A stretch of DNA of 64,000 nt from Lytechinus pictus (lineage: Eukaryota > Echinodermata > Echinoidea > Temnopleuroida > Toxopneustidae). Where the stretch lies: assembly GCF_037042905.1 (NCBI RefSeq), contig NC_087245.1:24428501-24492500 (forward strand), given 5' to 3'. The translations under genes were made by a program, and so were the position numbers. A model generated the notes under the pieces. It was not told the origin of the DNA. It searched no databases and saw nothing but the letters and a program-made list of their open reading frames with translations. Below, piece by piece: positions 1-13,475 of the stretch (the first letter of the stretch is position 1; each line of letters opens with the position of its first letter).

Positions 1-503
1 TGATGGCTTGCTATGGTGCTTTATGTATCTTGAACATGCAAACTGTATTGCTGATTCCTGAGCACAACAGAAGTCTTGAGTTATGTCTGTTTGTTAGTAG
101 GGATAACCCTCCACAGCATCTCCCTCAACAATCCCTTCAATTCAGCTCTGACAAAAACAAATGGGGAATCCAAGAAAATATAAAGACACTGAGCAGGATC
201 TCTGAGTAAAAGCTCAAGTCCAACCTTAATGTGGCCTTTAGCAAAAAAATTACACTCGGGCAGCTTGTCAAAGAATTGTTATAGATGCGTTATCAAAAAG
301 TTCATTGAACTATGTATGTTCATCTTCATGTTTCATGGAAAATGCAGATGTGCACCAAGAAGACATCGGGACACCTGGCAGGGTTTAAACTTTGTATGAA
401 TCTATGCCTTTAATACTGGGCTATCACAAGACATGTTTCCAGCATACATGTACATGTATGTCGATATACAAGTCACACTTACATCTTTGTGAAATATTCG
501 CCA

Positions 504-764
504 GGGGCCCGTCTTACAAAGAGTTAGCATTGGTCCAATCAAATTGTAACTATGGAAATCGATCAGTGTCATAATTTTTTCTGCAGGAAATTTGCAAAAT
601 GTCAATTGTAAACAAACGAGAACACACCAAATTGTTTAAGAAATCAATGAATTCATGGATATAGAATTTTTTTTGAACAAACATGCATTTTATATGTTGA
701 CTTTGCTGGCTTTCCCTAGTTGCGATTGATTGGATCAATCGCAACTCTTTGTAAGATGGGGCCC
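504..764. mobile_element. GGGGCCC-ended foldback
   Basis: GGGGCCCGTCTTACAAAGAG at 504 is inverted at 743-764 (CTCTTTGTAAGATGGGGCCC) with one mismatch. Inner parts around TTGGTCCAATC/GATTGGATCAATC continue the pairing. Confidence 0.8.
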
Positions 765-990
765 AGGTGTGACAGCTTCAAGCTTGTGCACATATCCTCT
801 AAAAAAATATTTCTATAGTTAAATGCAAAATATAAAGAGAATAACATTTCGTTTCAGGCAATTGGACTTGATTTCTTTTCTCCGAAATATTCTCTTTTGC
901 CCTCAGAAAGGTAGTAACAGTAACTTTGGAAATGATGTTGCAGTACATGTATATGTGACCAGTCGCCTCAAAAGCAACAATCAGTTGCCA

Positions 991-1730
991 TTAACCCTTA
1001 TTAAACTGGGGGAGGGGGTCTTTTTGACTGCGCCGCTCTCAGACTTTTTACTTTCAAGTCTTGCGCACCAAATTTGCGACGCCCGGGTACGCGGTTTCCA
1101 AAATTACGCAACGTTTTGTAAGTGCATGTCAGACAAGAAATTGCTCAAAAACGTGATTCCGTGTAAAAAATCAATGCAAATTGTGTTTTTCAACCAAAAA
1201 TCATAAATGTATGATTATTTTTAGTTTTGTTGGTTTAAATGGATTTTATGCTATTTATAATCGCAAAAGGGTCCTCGACAAAGTTCATCGGGAAAAACAA
1301 TAAAAGACAATGGTTTGAAAAAACAAAGAAATACATAAGAATTTTAAAAACAATAAAATACATAAGAAATTAATTATATTTTTGCTATTTTTTTGTAGAT
1401 ATTTGTTAGAAATGTAATAATTGATACTCCCACCAAAAATTAGCATTCTACTAGCTATATAAATTGAGTTAAAGGCAAATACATACACAAAAAACCAAAT
1501 TTATGGCAAATTTCATATGCTTATTTGCATAATTAATTAATAAAAAATTTTTTTTTTTTTAATTTTGAAAATTTTACTATACACTCTTGTAGTTTAAATC
1601 CGGCTCTCCGCACTTGCAAATTTTCGCGGCGATTACGCAATCAGCGGCCGAGATCTGAGGGGGGGTCAAATTGACCCCCCCCCCCCCCAGTATATACTGG
1701 TCCGAAATAGCCCAGTTAAGATAGGGCTAA
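991..1730. mobile_element. Dispersed repeat/foldback, family B copy 1
   Basis: The left end TTAACCCTTATTAAACTGGG and right end CCCAGTTAAGATAGGGCTAA are imperfectly inverted. It is collinear with 25571-26255 (shared CGTTTTGTAAGTGCATG and AAATTGCTCAAAAACGTGATT). It contains an extreme G-run/C-run hairpin at about 1659-1689. Confidence 0.7.
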
Positions 1731-2216
1731 GGTTGTCTATAAATGATTTGGTCTTTAAGGAATAAAAATTAGAAAAATAGGCTTATCTGAAAGAATATAT
1801 GTACTTCTTCTTCTTTATACTGTCAAAATGTTAAGGTGTCAAGTTGGGATAAAAGACAAGATAAAAAGAGTTTCTGTGACACCCTATTTTGCAGACTGCC
1901 TGAAAGTTTCACTGAGATTGCATAGCATGCACATCCCATGATTGAGTAAACCCCAAACTTTAAACCTTGATCTCTCCTTAATTTTTGAAGCTCTATGTGA
2001 TATTCTTCTGCATTCAATCAAGCACTAGTATGGGTATTTAAATTGTTGATTAATTTTAACAAATCATATATAATTTCAAAGCTTGGGATGGCTTTTTTTT
2101 TTCAAGCACAATAAAAATATCAAATTTCAGTTTGGGCAGCTTACTGTGGGTTTTGAGGTGGCAGGTCACATATACCGTACTTCAGTCATGTGTTCTGGGG
2201 CCTATAACATAAATCT

Positions 2217-2623
2217 TTAAAGGAAACCAAAACCCAAGAAGAGAAACAATCTTATTGGAAAGAGTAAAATGAGAGGAACAATTTTAAGTTTTATTACAAT
2301 CGGTTATAAAATAAGCAAGTTATGGACGTTTAAAAAGTCTTGTTGTACTTTCTGTGGGTATCCTTAAATTGGCAAACTTGCTTCAATTTGTGGACAACTC
2401 TCCATTTGTTTTTTACACAAATTTTCAGATTTTCCTTATTATCTTTCAAATTGCATCTTGCCTCCTGAGCACAACAATTGTCATGAGAAAATATAATTCA
2501 CACCACATATGTCAAAGTCAGGAGGAGATAATGTGAAATTTTGATGAAACTTTTTAAATTGTTCCTCTCATTGTACTATTTCCAATAAGATTGCTTCTCT
2601 TCTTGGGTTTTGGTTTCCTTTAA
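2217..2623. mobile_element. TTAA-flanked foldback MITE (GGAAACCAAAACCC ends)
   Basis: TTAAAGGAAACCAAAACCCA at the left and GGGTTTTGGTTTCCTTTAA at the right. Inverted inner blocks include AATCTTATTGGAAA/TTTCCAATAAGATT. Confidence 0.85.
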
Positions 2624-4606
2624 TAGTAATGGATCATGGGTCTGATTTTTAGATAATCGATCAATGCAATCAATGAGATAAATTCGCCCTGTGATCCATT
2701 GCTAAGCTTTTATGTTGGTCCTGGTCGTCATTGTCAGCAGTGTTAGAATATGCTATGCTTCCGAACACAAGCAAAAAGGTGTATCTTGCAACTGAACTTG
2801 GAATTACCTATTTTTTTTTTCCATTATTCTGTTGAAGCTTGTTGATGTTAGATTCTAAGATGCCAATCTGCATATGTTACAAGGGCAAAGAGATGTTTAA
2901 AAAAAATAAAGCCCAAAATTTCTGCTTTGCCACATTCAACCACTTAGTTTTGGGAATTTTGATGCACCAAAGTATTCATAACACCACTTTTCACGTGCAA
3001 TGCTATATGAAAAGATAATCATATACATGTAGCTGTTTATCTCTAAGAGTGGAGTTGTGCTTGCAGATCAGTGTAATGTAAACTAAATCTTGTGGATATA
3101 CATGTATGCACTGTATTATTCTTTAAAATATCTCTGAATAGTTACTAGAGATCGGGCACTGTTTTTGTGTTGCTTCTCAGCACTGACAAGGTGTTGTTCT
3201 CTGACTAGAAACAGACAGATTCTCGGCAAATCAAAACCAAGGATTTCACTGAAAATTTCATGAGCAATCTGTACTGGCGCCAAGAAGGGATAGGAAAGAG
3301 GGAGGGGATCAAAGACAACATTTAATCCAAGATGTGTTATATCAACATTAGACATTATCCTTTGAATGTTTGGCTGATATTAATACCGTCAACCCATATC
3401 CATGGAATAAGGGTTTTTGCTATGATCTTATTTTTGATTATTTTTGTTTTCACATCAGCTTACTTGTTTCAAGGGTCTAATTTTCCATGAAAGCCACTTT
3501 AGTGTAGTTGTAGTAAAAAATAATTTCATAAGAAAATATTTTTAATCAAGACCTTGGGAATACCATATGATCTTAGATCCAGATGCACATCTAATGTACA
3601 AAAACTACCTTTGTGAAGTACAGCTCAGATCACTGAAAAGCTTGTAAACTGAAGATTGTCAACCCAGATTAGCCCCCCCCAAAAAAAAAAAAGAAGCTTT
3701 ATTTGCACAGACACCAAAAATCAGTTCACATCATTTTGAGATTGTTGCCAAAACTTATATATACTTTTGACCTCGTGCAGTCCTACAGTATAGGATCTTC
3801 AGAATGAGAGAATGTAATTCTAAAGTGCTAATTATTTTTAAGGTGTTAAATTACTTTAATGATAAGCCTCCATACTGCTTTATTCCGTTCTCTTAGACAG
3901 ACTATTAAGTGTGCAATGGTAAAAAGGGAAGGTGACGATCCCAGCCAGTATTTTGTTTCGTCGCCTTTATGCTTTTCTCATTTCTACTGAACATCCATTG
4001 TGAAATGTAGTTTTGAACATGCACGATGAGGTTTTATTTTACTCATTTTAAAGCAAGACCTAAGTTTTATTGTGTGCTTGAATTTGCTTTCATAAGTCTA
4101 TTAACAAGTGAAATAATGGTGTTTACGTAAACATGCCTTTTGTTATGTTTTTGTCCTGTTTTGTTTTTAAAGAGAAGGGGGCAGGTGCTATTGTTTTTGC
4201 ATTGAGCCTCTACAAATCAAGTTCAAAATTTTCCTGAATTATTTTTTAATTTGCTTCTTGATCAATTTTTTTTTCTTTCTTTATATATTACCCTCTATAT
4301 TCTATTAATGCATTCATTCATCAGTTTAAGTTATTTTTTTTTAATTTAATTTATTCATTCTTACACAATTCATTGTGTGGTATATTCATTTATCATGAAA
4401 AATGTATCTATTTTGGGGGTATGCAATCGTGTCATTAGTATCTACTTTCTCTGTCTTTACCTTGGATAATGCTTCTAACGTATCTTAAATGAATTTGGCA
4501 AACTATAAATATACATGTAGCTACTTGTAAGGATTGTATGGTATGCATTGTGTGATCATGTGACAATGTTTCCTCCAATCACATTACTGCATTCCAAAAA
4601 TGGCAG

Positions 4607-4687
4607 TAACCTCACTAACTCGATGCGACCACGGACGTGCAGCGAAGGTGGGGGTGGACACTCGACCGTGCCTCGTGGAAGATCAAG
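4607..4687 (+). CDS. IRS exon, post-PTB RPRT segment, copy A
   Basis: The acceptor is ...TGGCAG before 4607 and the donor is AAG|GTACCT after 4687. The exon is 81 nt and starts with the third base of a codon and ends after the second (phase 2/2). It encodes a segment containing NSMRPRTCSEGGGG, which corresponds to the RPR(S/T) stretch right after the PTB domain in IRS proteins. Its last two bases AG join T at 13329 to give Ser. It is paired with a diverged copy at 9710-9784 of the same phase. The upstream pyrimidine tract is mediocre, but the protein match and phase agreement support it. Confidence 0.8.
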
Positions 4688-4990
4688 GTACCTAAGCTTA
4701 TTTTGCAAGCCCTATCGTCTGATAGCCTTTCAGTCTTTTTTTTGTGCTGGTTGTTTTCGTACAAGAATCAGATTTTTGGTTGCGTTGGTACTTGTAGACA
4801 GTGAAAAAAGATCAATGTTTTTTATGTATAACAAGCAACCTATTCTGCTTTTATTTCCTTGATGCTATTTGTAAGCCTCTGGCGGAAAGAATACAGCTTT
4901 AATAAAAACAGGGAACGCACTAATTAATACAATGTTCAAGGGTCGGGGGGAATGAATTTACAATTGATCACAATTCATTTGAATCGTTGA

Positions 4991-5932
4991 TTAAGGACGT
5001 TCCACTGTTATGTTTGTGCGCATTATGATCTGCGCATAGTTTACACTCTGCGCGCTGACGTCACATTGGATGAACAGGTGATTAATTAGCTGCGGGTATG
5101 AGCTGATTTTCTCATCTTCTGCACTTTAACTGCAGATCCGATGCGTTATTTCATGAAGCTAAAAAAATGAATTATTCAATGGACCATTCAAAAAAATATT
5201 CTCTACAATTTCATTATACTTTACTCTGCAGTGCTGCTAAAAATCACGAATATCACCCCGAGTTTGAATAAATGGTAGAGTGGTTTTGATTTTTTCTTCA
5301 CATAGATACTAAGCATTCGGCACATTTTTGGTGTTTTAAAAAGCACATTTGCTCTAATAAAAATGATGATAGTTTAAAAACAAGCACATGAACCCCTATT
5401 TTTTAATGTTTGTACCTCTTAGGTATACCTTCCTTTACAACTCTGCAAATTTTGGTGAAAATGACATGGATTTTGAATAAAGTGCAGCATTTATTGAACG
5501 TTTGTGGTTTGTTGCTGAAAATATACATTTTTAGATTGGGATTTCGTTATCTTTTACGCCATTTTTAAGAACTGACAGTGCTGTTAAACTTAAAATTGCA
5601 AACAAATAGCACTATAAATAGATTCTCCATTCTAACGATACAATTATTAACTCTCTTGCGAAATTTGATGACTTTTTCATGTATTTTGACTGAGTAATAG
5701 AGGTTTAAACTCATTGTAGTAATCTTGGGCGGTCTAAAAATGCTAAATTCTTTTGAAATCGCAATTCTTAAGAACATCAATTTGGGTGAACTTTGAAGCT
5801 CTATAGTAAAAAATCAAGCACATGGACCTATGTTAATTTTTGCATATTTAGAATATTAAGGTTTTAAAGTATCTATGTGCAAATTTTGGTGAAAATGACA
5901 TGGATTTCACTTTAACTGTGGAACGTCCTTAA
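4991..5932. mobile_element. TTAA foldback family C, long copy
   Basis: TTAAGGACGTTCCAC at 4991 is exactly inverted as GTGGAACGTCCTTAA ending 5932. No ORF of note. A shorter relative is at 33921-34463. It contains TGACGTCA at 5056-5063. Confidence 0.85.
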
Positions 5933-7309
5933 ATGGCAAATAAATGATATAAATAGTTTGGTTCTTTAAAAAAAGAAAAAAAAGGGAATATTCTAAATCC
6001 TCTTTCCATATTCATTTTGTTGGACAAGTACAAAATATAGGAGAGTTGCCCAATACAGCTTGAAGGGACAAAAGATTATTTCTAGAATAAATCTTAAAAT
6101 GAATGAACAATGATTTTTATGGTGGGCAAGATTATTCTTTCCAACAGGGACGTAGTTCAAATCTGCTTTTTGTTTTAATTAAACCAAAGCTGTTTACTTT
6201 CCCCAAAAAATTCCTTTCTATGCTTGTAGCAAGTAGAACATTTTCGTTGCATGCATATTTCAATGTTTTTAATTGGATAGTTTAGGGTTTTTCCCCAAAA
6301 TGATTCATGCAATGTTAGCTGTTTCTCTATACAGATTCAATTTTTTGCTGGTAATGTAGGTGTTATAATCCATATCAAAACCATCAAAACCAGTACAGTA
6401 TTTGGGTAGTACTCTGCTCCTTTTAATCAATTTTCTGTCTCCAAACCACATGACTTTTCAGGAACTTATAGAAAAAAAATAGTTCTTTTCTTCTTTCTTG
6501 CTCTAAGTATGATTTTATGTCCAATATGCCAGTAGATCACTTTCAGTCTGTTGTCAGACATTGAAGCTTGTAACAAGTTTAGGTCTTTGAATTCTGTATT
6601 TAATTCAAATAAAGTGCGCCGTGAAACACACGTTGTGTGAAAGATCTAGAATCTGATATACAGTGTACATGTCTGTACCTACTTAAAATTTGAAATATAA
6701 GTACTTAAAAAGCTTAAGGGTTGGAAAATTGAACATAATACATGTACATATAGCAATGCAGTGTGTGGGTACCAAGGCAACTTGTCAAGAGTGAGTGCTG
6801 CGTCAAAATCAGCTCTAAGGATGCGATGCATATTTTCATTTAATTGCACAACTTTCTTGCAGTCCCCATGGTGACTGATGATTTGCAATGAAAAGCTGCT
6901 TGCAGAATTCCTGCGGCAAGGACATGGCCTCTGACTTGACAAGGTGCTTAAATTTGATTGACAGTCAAATTCAAATAAATAAAGATAACAATCTATACTG
7001 GAATAATAGCTTGATATTCCACTACTATTCACATAGCTACCCCTTTACCAGAACTGTGGAATAGGATTTCAAGTTTCACACGGTGGACAATTTAATTTTA
7101 TTTCCAATTCATACAAATAAAACGCATAATAAAGAAAATATTTATTTCACATGAAATACCGCCCCCCCCCCCCCCCCCGCCCTTTTTCTAGATTTTTGAA
7201 TTTCACATAGTTCACAATTTTTTTAAACAATTCAGTTTGATATTTCTCCTTTTTTTGTGTAAAATACCAGCTGTAGTAATATTTTATCTGCCCCAAGTCT
7301 CATCTCTAT

Positions 7310-7709
7310 AGGGCCGTCTGCACCAGCCCTAGTTTTTGAATTAGCGCGCTATGTGTGATCCGGCAAATTATCCCGAACTGAACAATCTCGAGATTATTTG
7401 TTATGGAGACTCAACTATCGTGCTAGTTCGCAGGATTAATCTCGAGATTGCAATCCCAAGTTAACTTGGGATTATTTGCAAAATAGCACGCTATTTTACG
7501 AATTATCCTGCTAATTTGTAGGTGCAGACACACTCAGGATTATTTATTCATGGCGTCACCATAATGCATCGATGCCTCGCTCGAGCAGGAATCGCTCTTT
7601 TTGCGATGGTGGAGATGGGGTTTCTTGAATCTTGAGATTAATCGCGCAGAGGGCCAATCGGGCTAAAATCTCGAGATTGAGCAAACTCGGGCTGGTGCAG
7701 CACTGCCTA
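7310..7709. mobile_element. Foldback with GCACCAGCCC ends
   Basis: GGGCCGTCTGCACCAGCCC at the left and GGGCTGGTGCAGCACTGCC at the right are imperfectly inverted. The interior carries several TCTCGAGAT palindromes and inverted blocks AATTATCC/GGATTA. Confidence 0.75.
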
Positions 7710-9709
7710 AATATATACACGTTCCCATGGATTGGGATTTTAAATGCTACTTTGTGTTACAGGGGGGGAAATAGTGCATGAATCGTTGTAGGAATAGCAA
7801 TCTGCTGTACGTGTAGAATAATAAAATAAAGAGTTTCCACATTGATAATAACGTCGGTGGTGGAAATTTTGGCAAAGTCTGTATATGCATGGAAAGAAAA
7901 AAAAGTGATTTTATTTATCTTTCTTTTATGTTTGAATATGATTGCCTTGATACTCGTGTGGCATGACATTTGTGCCATTGTGCATGTGTTTGAACATTTG
8001 CAGAACAAGAGTTCTGCTTTATTGAATTGTCAGTACAGGTGAGCCCCCTAGGGACATTCATATTTCACTTGTTTCATGCTGATGTACATCAAATAAGGTT
8101 AGCAACATGCAACATCATCTAAAGCTATGTGTGACAGTTATACATATTTCTTGGAAAATCAATTTCATTTCAATTTCTTTTGTAAGGTACATACAAAGCA
8201 AAACAGTTTTAGGGAACCTTACGAGCTACATGTATAACACAAAACTAAGTTTTTATTTGATTGATGGCAGAATTCATATTGGCTCAAATCTTTCCTTGAT
8301 TTTATTGTCTTTTTTCCTCTTGTGTTTACAAAACAAACTCGGCTTTGGAATAGTTAATGTATTGTTTTCTCCCATAGTTTTGTTTGTTAATGTTTCTTTT
8401 GTATTTTTGATGTTTCCTTCTTTATCATTGCATGTTTGTAGAACTTGTGAAATGGTGGGCATGATTTCTCTTTTCTGTTGATCACTTAGAGAATTATGTT
8501 CTTTGATTGTTTACGTGTATGTGTACAGGTAGCAGCCCTAATAAATCTTTTCTTGTTTATTTGTGCCCCCCCCCCCTTTTTTTTTTTGGGGGGGGGTGGG
8601 CCATTTCAGCCCATTATAAAGCTGTTTTATTTTTAGATGAATGTTTACATCGCATACATGTACATGTAGCTACATTATTTGTTCAGATATTGAATTCAGT
8701 GTAGAATTCTGGTTAACCTCAACATTAGGATTTATGTTCACTTGATGGTGGAAATGTATTTTCAGTGTGCATGGAAAACATCTTAGTGTAATATCGCTCT
8801 TATTCTCAGAATGTATATTTTTTCTTTATTGCCATTTTATTGTATAGTTACATATTATATTTTTCTTGTAACTTATGTTGTTTTCATAATTGAATCAATA
8901 TGAAAACTGATTTCCAGCTCTGTTTTACGGAGAAGGGGGGGAGGAAACCATAATTGGATTTCTATAATGAACTGATACAGTGTCAAAATGTGGAGAATAG
9001 GATGAAATTAACATATTGTTTGTTTATTTGTGTTGTTTGGTACATTGTTACAAATATTCTTTTGTTCTTGATTTTTGAGTAATTGTTCTTGCTTAACCAA
9101 ACTTGAGTCAAAATGCAATTTGACATATATAGAACACAACCATACAATTATAAAAGAGAAGTAACATTTCTGCTAGTAACAATCAAGCATTTGTTATTTC
9201 TAAAAGAAGGAAGAGATACAATGATTTGTATGTTGTAAATACGACTATAATCTTCCTCTGGATCTTGTACATGTAGATTTGGTATAAAACCCTTTGAACA
9301 GAATGTATTTCAGTAATCAGTTCAATTTCTGCCTATTGTACAAATGAAAGGGTTTCTTTTACTAGGAAGATGAAATTGTGAATTTTGCATAACTTGTTTT
9401 TATTTTCTTCAAATGTAGGGACTTAGGAATATCCAATAATTGAAATTTTGTAATATTTAGCATATTTGTCATTTTCGCATGGCTACAGTATGTATTCATT
9501 CATGATTTTCCATGTGGGCACTTTCGGGGCATTTTCTCTTTTTCATGTCCACATTGCATTAAATTTCAGTTTCAGATGTGTATACCTGTGTGATCGTAAG
9601 CCATTTTCATTGATATTGTGCAAATTACGGCAAGAAAACAAACACATCATGCTCATGACTATCAATCTCATTGTTGTATTTTATGTGTTCCATTATCATT
9701 TATCATCAG

Positions 9710-9784
9710 CCTCCTCAAATTTGGTAATAAGCTCCGCCCACGGACATCAAGCGAAGGGGAAAAGGGCATGAAAGCGCCTGATAG
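9710..9784 (+). CDS. IRS exon, post-PTB RPRT segment, copy B (duplicate of copy A)
   Basis: The acceptor ATCATCAG precedes 9710 and the donor ATAG|GTATGT follows 9784. The exon is 75 nt, phase 2/2, identical in phase to 4607-4687. It encodes NKLRPRTSSEGEKG, clearly related to NSMRPRTCSEGGGG of copy A. At DNA level the CCACGGAC and AGCGAAGG blocks are shared. Either copy joins 13329 in frame (AG + T = Ser), and both can also be included together without a frame change. The simplest reading is a tandem exon duplication used as alternative, probably mutually exclusive, exons. The two versions differ in length by two codons and in charge: copy B has more lysines after SEG. Confidence 0.75.
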
Positions 9785-12700
9785 GTATGTATGTATATTA
9801 ATCAATGTCTGTACCATAAAGCTGTCATTTATCCCGTTTACTTTTACTTTATTTTTACTTTTTGTCATTTTTTTTGGTCATATTCATTGTTGTTAAGTGC
9901 TTCGGGCATGATAATGGAGAGGCGCTATAAAAATATTTAATGTAGGTATGTATGTATTTATGTTTGTATGTTTACAAATTGTGGGTGGCCAAATGATAGA
10001 CGGAAGTCAAAGGAGCCCAAGAGTTTGTTTCCGGAAATTTGTGAGAATTTAATGGCATTCTTGATGGCCATTTAATCTGTTATAAGAAAACATTTTCATT
10101 GCCATTGCAGGAAAAGAAGCAAGAGAAGAACACACTCTTTTATATCTCTTAATCTTAATATAAGCCTGTATTACATATTGCATTGGAAGCCACTGCAAGG
10201 AAATAGCTGCTGATTTTCTCAAAGGAGTTTTAAGAAAACATAAAACACACTTGAGCATCCAATGTTTGCTCGTTATCCTTTCAAACTGAAAAAAATTTAC
10301 GTCAAGGAAGTTACTACTCATATCATAAGCAAGAATAATGGGTTTTTGATAGCACAAAAGAAAACTTGGATTAGGCTACGTGACTTACATGTATGTTGCA
10401 TCTGGAAGAGTATTCGTATCGGAATTTATCTTTTAGCAAATTTTCATTTTTAGCTTTTAAGAATTTTGACACATATATATTTCTGAAGATGCAGGTCAAG
10501 TTGAAAATTGGTCAAATTTGAGAAAGATCATAATTCTTAATCCATTCATGAAATTTCCTTACTTATATAATGAGAGGGTAGGTAAAGTTAGAATGTTTGA
10601 AATGGTTTTTACTAAAAAAAGATTACAAGGTTAAATCTTCCCAAAACAATTTCCCCCTTCTGCGTCCCACTGAGAGATACATGTATACAGGTGCCAGATT
10701 ATTAACATTAATGGGATTCTAATGTGATAATGAACTTTGAACTTCACTGAGTTTGTGGCACTGAATTTATTGATGTAGACTGTATCCCTGTGGCATTATG
10801 AGTAATAGGGGAACAGTGCTCTTTTAAGGTCAAGTCCACCTCAGAAAAATGTTGATTTGAATAAATAGAGAAAAATGAAACTGCAAAACGCTGAAGATTT
10901 CATCAAAATCGGATGTAAACTGAGAAAGTTATGACATTTTAAAGTTTTCCTTATTTTTCACAAAACAGTGATATGCACAACTTAAATGAGACAGTCGATT
11001 ATGTCCCTCACTCACTATTTCTTTTGTGTTTTATTGTTTGAATTATACAATATTTCATTTTTTTTTTATTTGACAAAAATGACCAACTTGCCTGCATCAT
11101 ACATGTATAGCATTAAACAATACTCATTCCACATGTTCAGGGAGGAATTAATCGTTCTTTCACTTGACAATGGGGAGAAAATTATAATATTTCATATTTC
11201 ATATGATAAAATACAAAAGAAATAGTGAGTGGATGACGTCATCAGTCTCATTTGCATAGCGAACAGGATGTGCATATAACTGTTTTATGAAATTAAATGA
11301 AACTTTAAAATGTCATAACTTTCTTATTTTACATCCGATTTTGATGAAGTTTTCAGCGTTATTCATGTTTGATTTTTCTCTATTCAAATCAACCTTTTCT
11401 GGGGTGGACTTGACCTTTAATAAAGCTATGGAGAATGTGAACTTTTTTATACTCTTAAAAACACATTTTCCAAGGAGCAGTGAGTTCGGGTTTCATCTGT
11501 ACATGTTGCTGTGACTTTCAATCGTCTTCTTATAGTTCAGCTCCTTTTTTCTCCTCATCTTTCTTTTTTCATATTCCTTTCCCTTTAATACCTTCTCCTG
11601 TCGCAATTTTCTTTCTCTTTGTCTTATTTGTTTTCTTATGTGTAAAGTTTTTTTTTTCTTCTATTTTATCTGTGACACAACATATGCTCCTGCGACATTT
11701 GCTCCTGTGCAATGTCTTAGAGGGCATAGGATTAGAGTAAGAATTGTAATAAGAGTTTTTAGTTCAGAATATTGTAAAGATTGGGATTATGGTTTATTTA
11801 GTTTTGGAGGTAAGGTTTGATGTTTGGCTTAACGTGCAGATTTTCCATTGGAGCAATTGTCACCGAATCACATGTCATGGGACCATTTTATCATTATCCT
11901 CCTTCATCACACCCTCCTTATTCTTGTCTTCTTCCCCCCCCCCCCTTCTGCTCTTTCTTCATTAAGGAGGTAACTCCTAGGTTACACTACATGCCATAAT
12001 TGTCCAATGCAATCCAGTAGCCGAACCTTCAGAGTTTTCATCATCTCTGTGTACTGTATCCATCATATGTTTATCTATGTCCCTCTGCTCATGTCGTTTC
12101 CTTTGCCAGATCAACGCCTGTTTGAGTAGCTCATTGTCTTACCTCCTCCAAATTCATTGCCAATCCATCTCAAAATCCGGCTTCCCCTAGTTCCTTCTAA
12201 CCCCAATCTTCCAATCGGTCTATTTGTATTATTTTACTCCAGCACCTGTACATCACTCATTTTCCTCATTTCTACAGTGACCTTGTGAGAAGATATTAGA
12301 ATGTCATCATAAGTGAAAGTGTATAGACGGTAGCAAAGTTATTTAATCTGTGGTAAAGGTTAAAATGTGATGGCTGATTGGCGAAAGACGTCATATTTTT
12401 TTCACAAACGTCCTGTTTTGTGACAGGACCCTATTAGCAGATTGCTATAATCTCATCATTAGTAAATGTTAATAGCTGTTATAGCATTCAGCAAAGGTTG
12501 CTGCCTTGATATTGTAGGTGTCAAACATCCTACATGTATCTTAGGCTCTAATATAGCGACACTCGGCCATGGCTTCTTAATAGGAACTTCACCCAGCGTC
12601 TTTTCACTTCTCATACTACTTTTTTTTTTTGGGGGGGGGGGGTGCCAGACGAATTGGGGATGCATGAAAGCCACATCTATGGTTTTAATATACAAGTATA

Positions 12701-13328
12701 CAGGGTTTTACAGCAGCTTTTCATGCTTCCTCTGATCTGTTTGATGATGTGTAATTGGAAGATGATAATAATAATACCAACATGCTTTATTATATAGTGC
12801 ATATTACATGTATCACTGCCAAATGTGAAAAAGCAAGGTAAAGATAGAAAATCAGAGTTGAAAAGGTGCTGAGTGGAGCTTGTACCAAATAGCATGGCTA
12901 AATAACAGGTTGCTTTATTACAGAGAGTCACTGTCAGAATAGATCTCCATGTACGCGCCTGTATTCCTAGCCTCAAATTGGGTAAGGAAAAAGAGTGTTA
13001 TGGGTGAAATACTGAAGCATCCCTCGTCCACTGCTTTCACGTCACTTCAACCGTTTACAAAAACAGCACATTACTTTTTTCCCAGTACAACTGTAGTGTA
13101 AAAATCATTGCCTGCCTGACAGAAGGACAGTAGGATTCATGCGTACATCGATTTCCATTACTGTGTGCCTGGCATAAGGGTGTTAACTCTTGTTTGCATT
13201 GTACATTCCAGGTATGCACTTAACCTAACAAACTGTATTACTGTGGCTTGTTATTTGTGACAAAGATAAAAAATGCTAACCCCTTTTTTTGTGTCTCACC
13301 ATCTTTTCCCTCTTTCTATTACCAATAG
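9785..13328 (+). other. IRS intron after exon copy B
   Basis: There is no supported exon. It holds one copy of the AAGGTCAAGTCCACC foldback family (10824-11420), a pyrimidine-rich patch (about 11515-11640) and a G run near 12630-12643. The last 20 bases form a good pyrimidine tract leading to the acceptor at 13327-13328. Confidence 0.6.
10824..11420. mobile_element. Long-TIR MITE family A, copy 1
   Basis: TTAAGGTCAAGTCCACCTCAG at the left mirrors GGTGGACTTGACCTTTAA at the right, with TTAA at each end. The arms run over 200 bases each (ATCAAAATCGGATGTAAACTG against TTACATCCGATTTTGATGAAG). It carries TGACGTCA at 11234-11241. Confidence 0.85.
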
Positions 13329-13475
13329 TCCGACAAAGACCAGGGGGCGATTCTCCATTCCTTCATTGACATCTAGGAGTAGTCTTAGCAGTGGTCCCAT
13401 CAGACCCCTTAGCGTACATCGGATGGTAGCCCAGCCTATGTCGAACTCGCCACCAATACCCAATAGTCCTCTTAG
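13329..13475 (+). CDS. IRS exon, Ser/Pro-rich tail segment
   Basis: The acceptor is TATTACCAATAG before 13329 and the donor is CTTAG|GTAGGT after 13475. The exon is 147 nt, phase 2/2. It encodes a basic Ser/Pro-rich segment including KTRGRFSIPSLTSRSSLSS and PIPNSPL, typical of the low-complexity, Ser/Thr-phosphorylated region of IRS proteins. GRFS and similar Arg-x-x-Ser strings are plausible basophilic-kinase sites, which is inference. An alternative donor four bases on would include an in-frame TAG, so the upstream GT is chosen. AG joins T at 26597 to restore Ser. Confidence 0.8.

Larger units (their letters stand above)
1..4606 (+). other. IRS upstream intron (3' part), no coding sequence found
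   Basis: This stretch precedes the first recognisable IRS exon and contains only short unconvincing ORFs. It holds three foldback elements (504-764, 991-1730 and 2217-2623, listed separately), a G/C homopolymer patch near 1662-1689 and AT-rich filler. The PTB-domain exons expected upstream were looked for and not found, so they probably lie before the window. Confidence 0.6.
4688..9709 (+). other. Intron between the duplicated IRS exons
   Basis: This is five kilobases of AT-rich sequence with no supported exon. It contains a TTAA-flanked foldback (4991-5932), a TA-flanked foldback (7310-7709) and C or G runs near 7161-7178 and 8567-8597. The remaining ORFs are short and unlike any family I recognise. 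Confidence 0.6.

Noticed and set aside
3116..3355. Minus-strand ORF of 79 codons
   Set aside because: Looks superficially protein-like but matches no family I know and has no supporting context.
6679..7032. Minus-strand ORF of 117 codons
   Set aside because: No recognisable domain, no splice or poly(A) context. The composition looks random.
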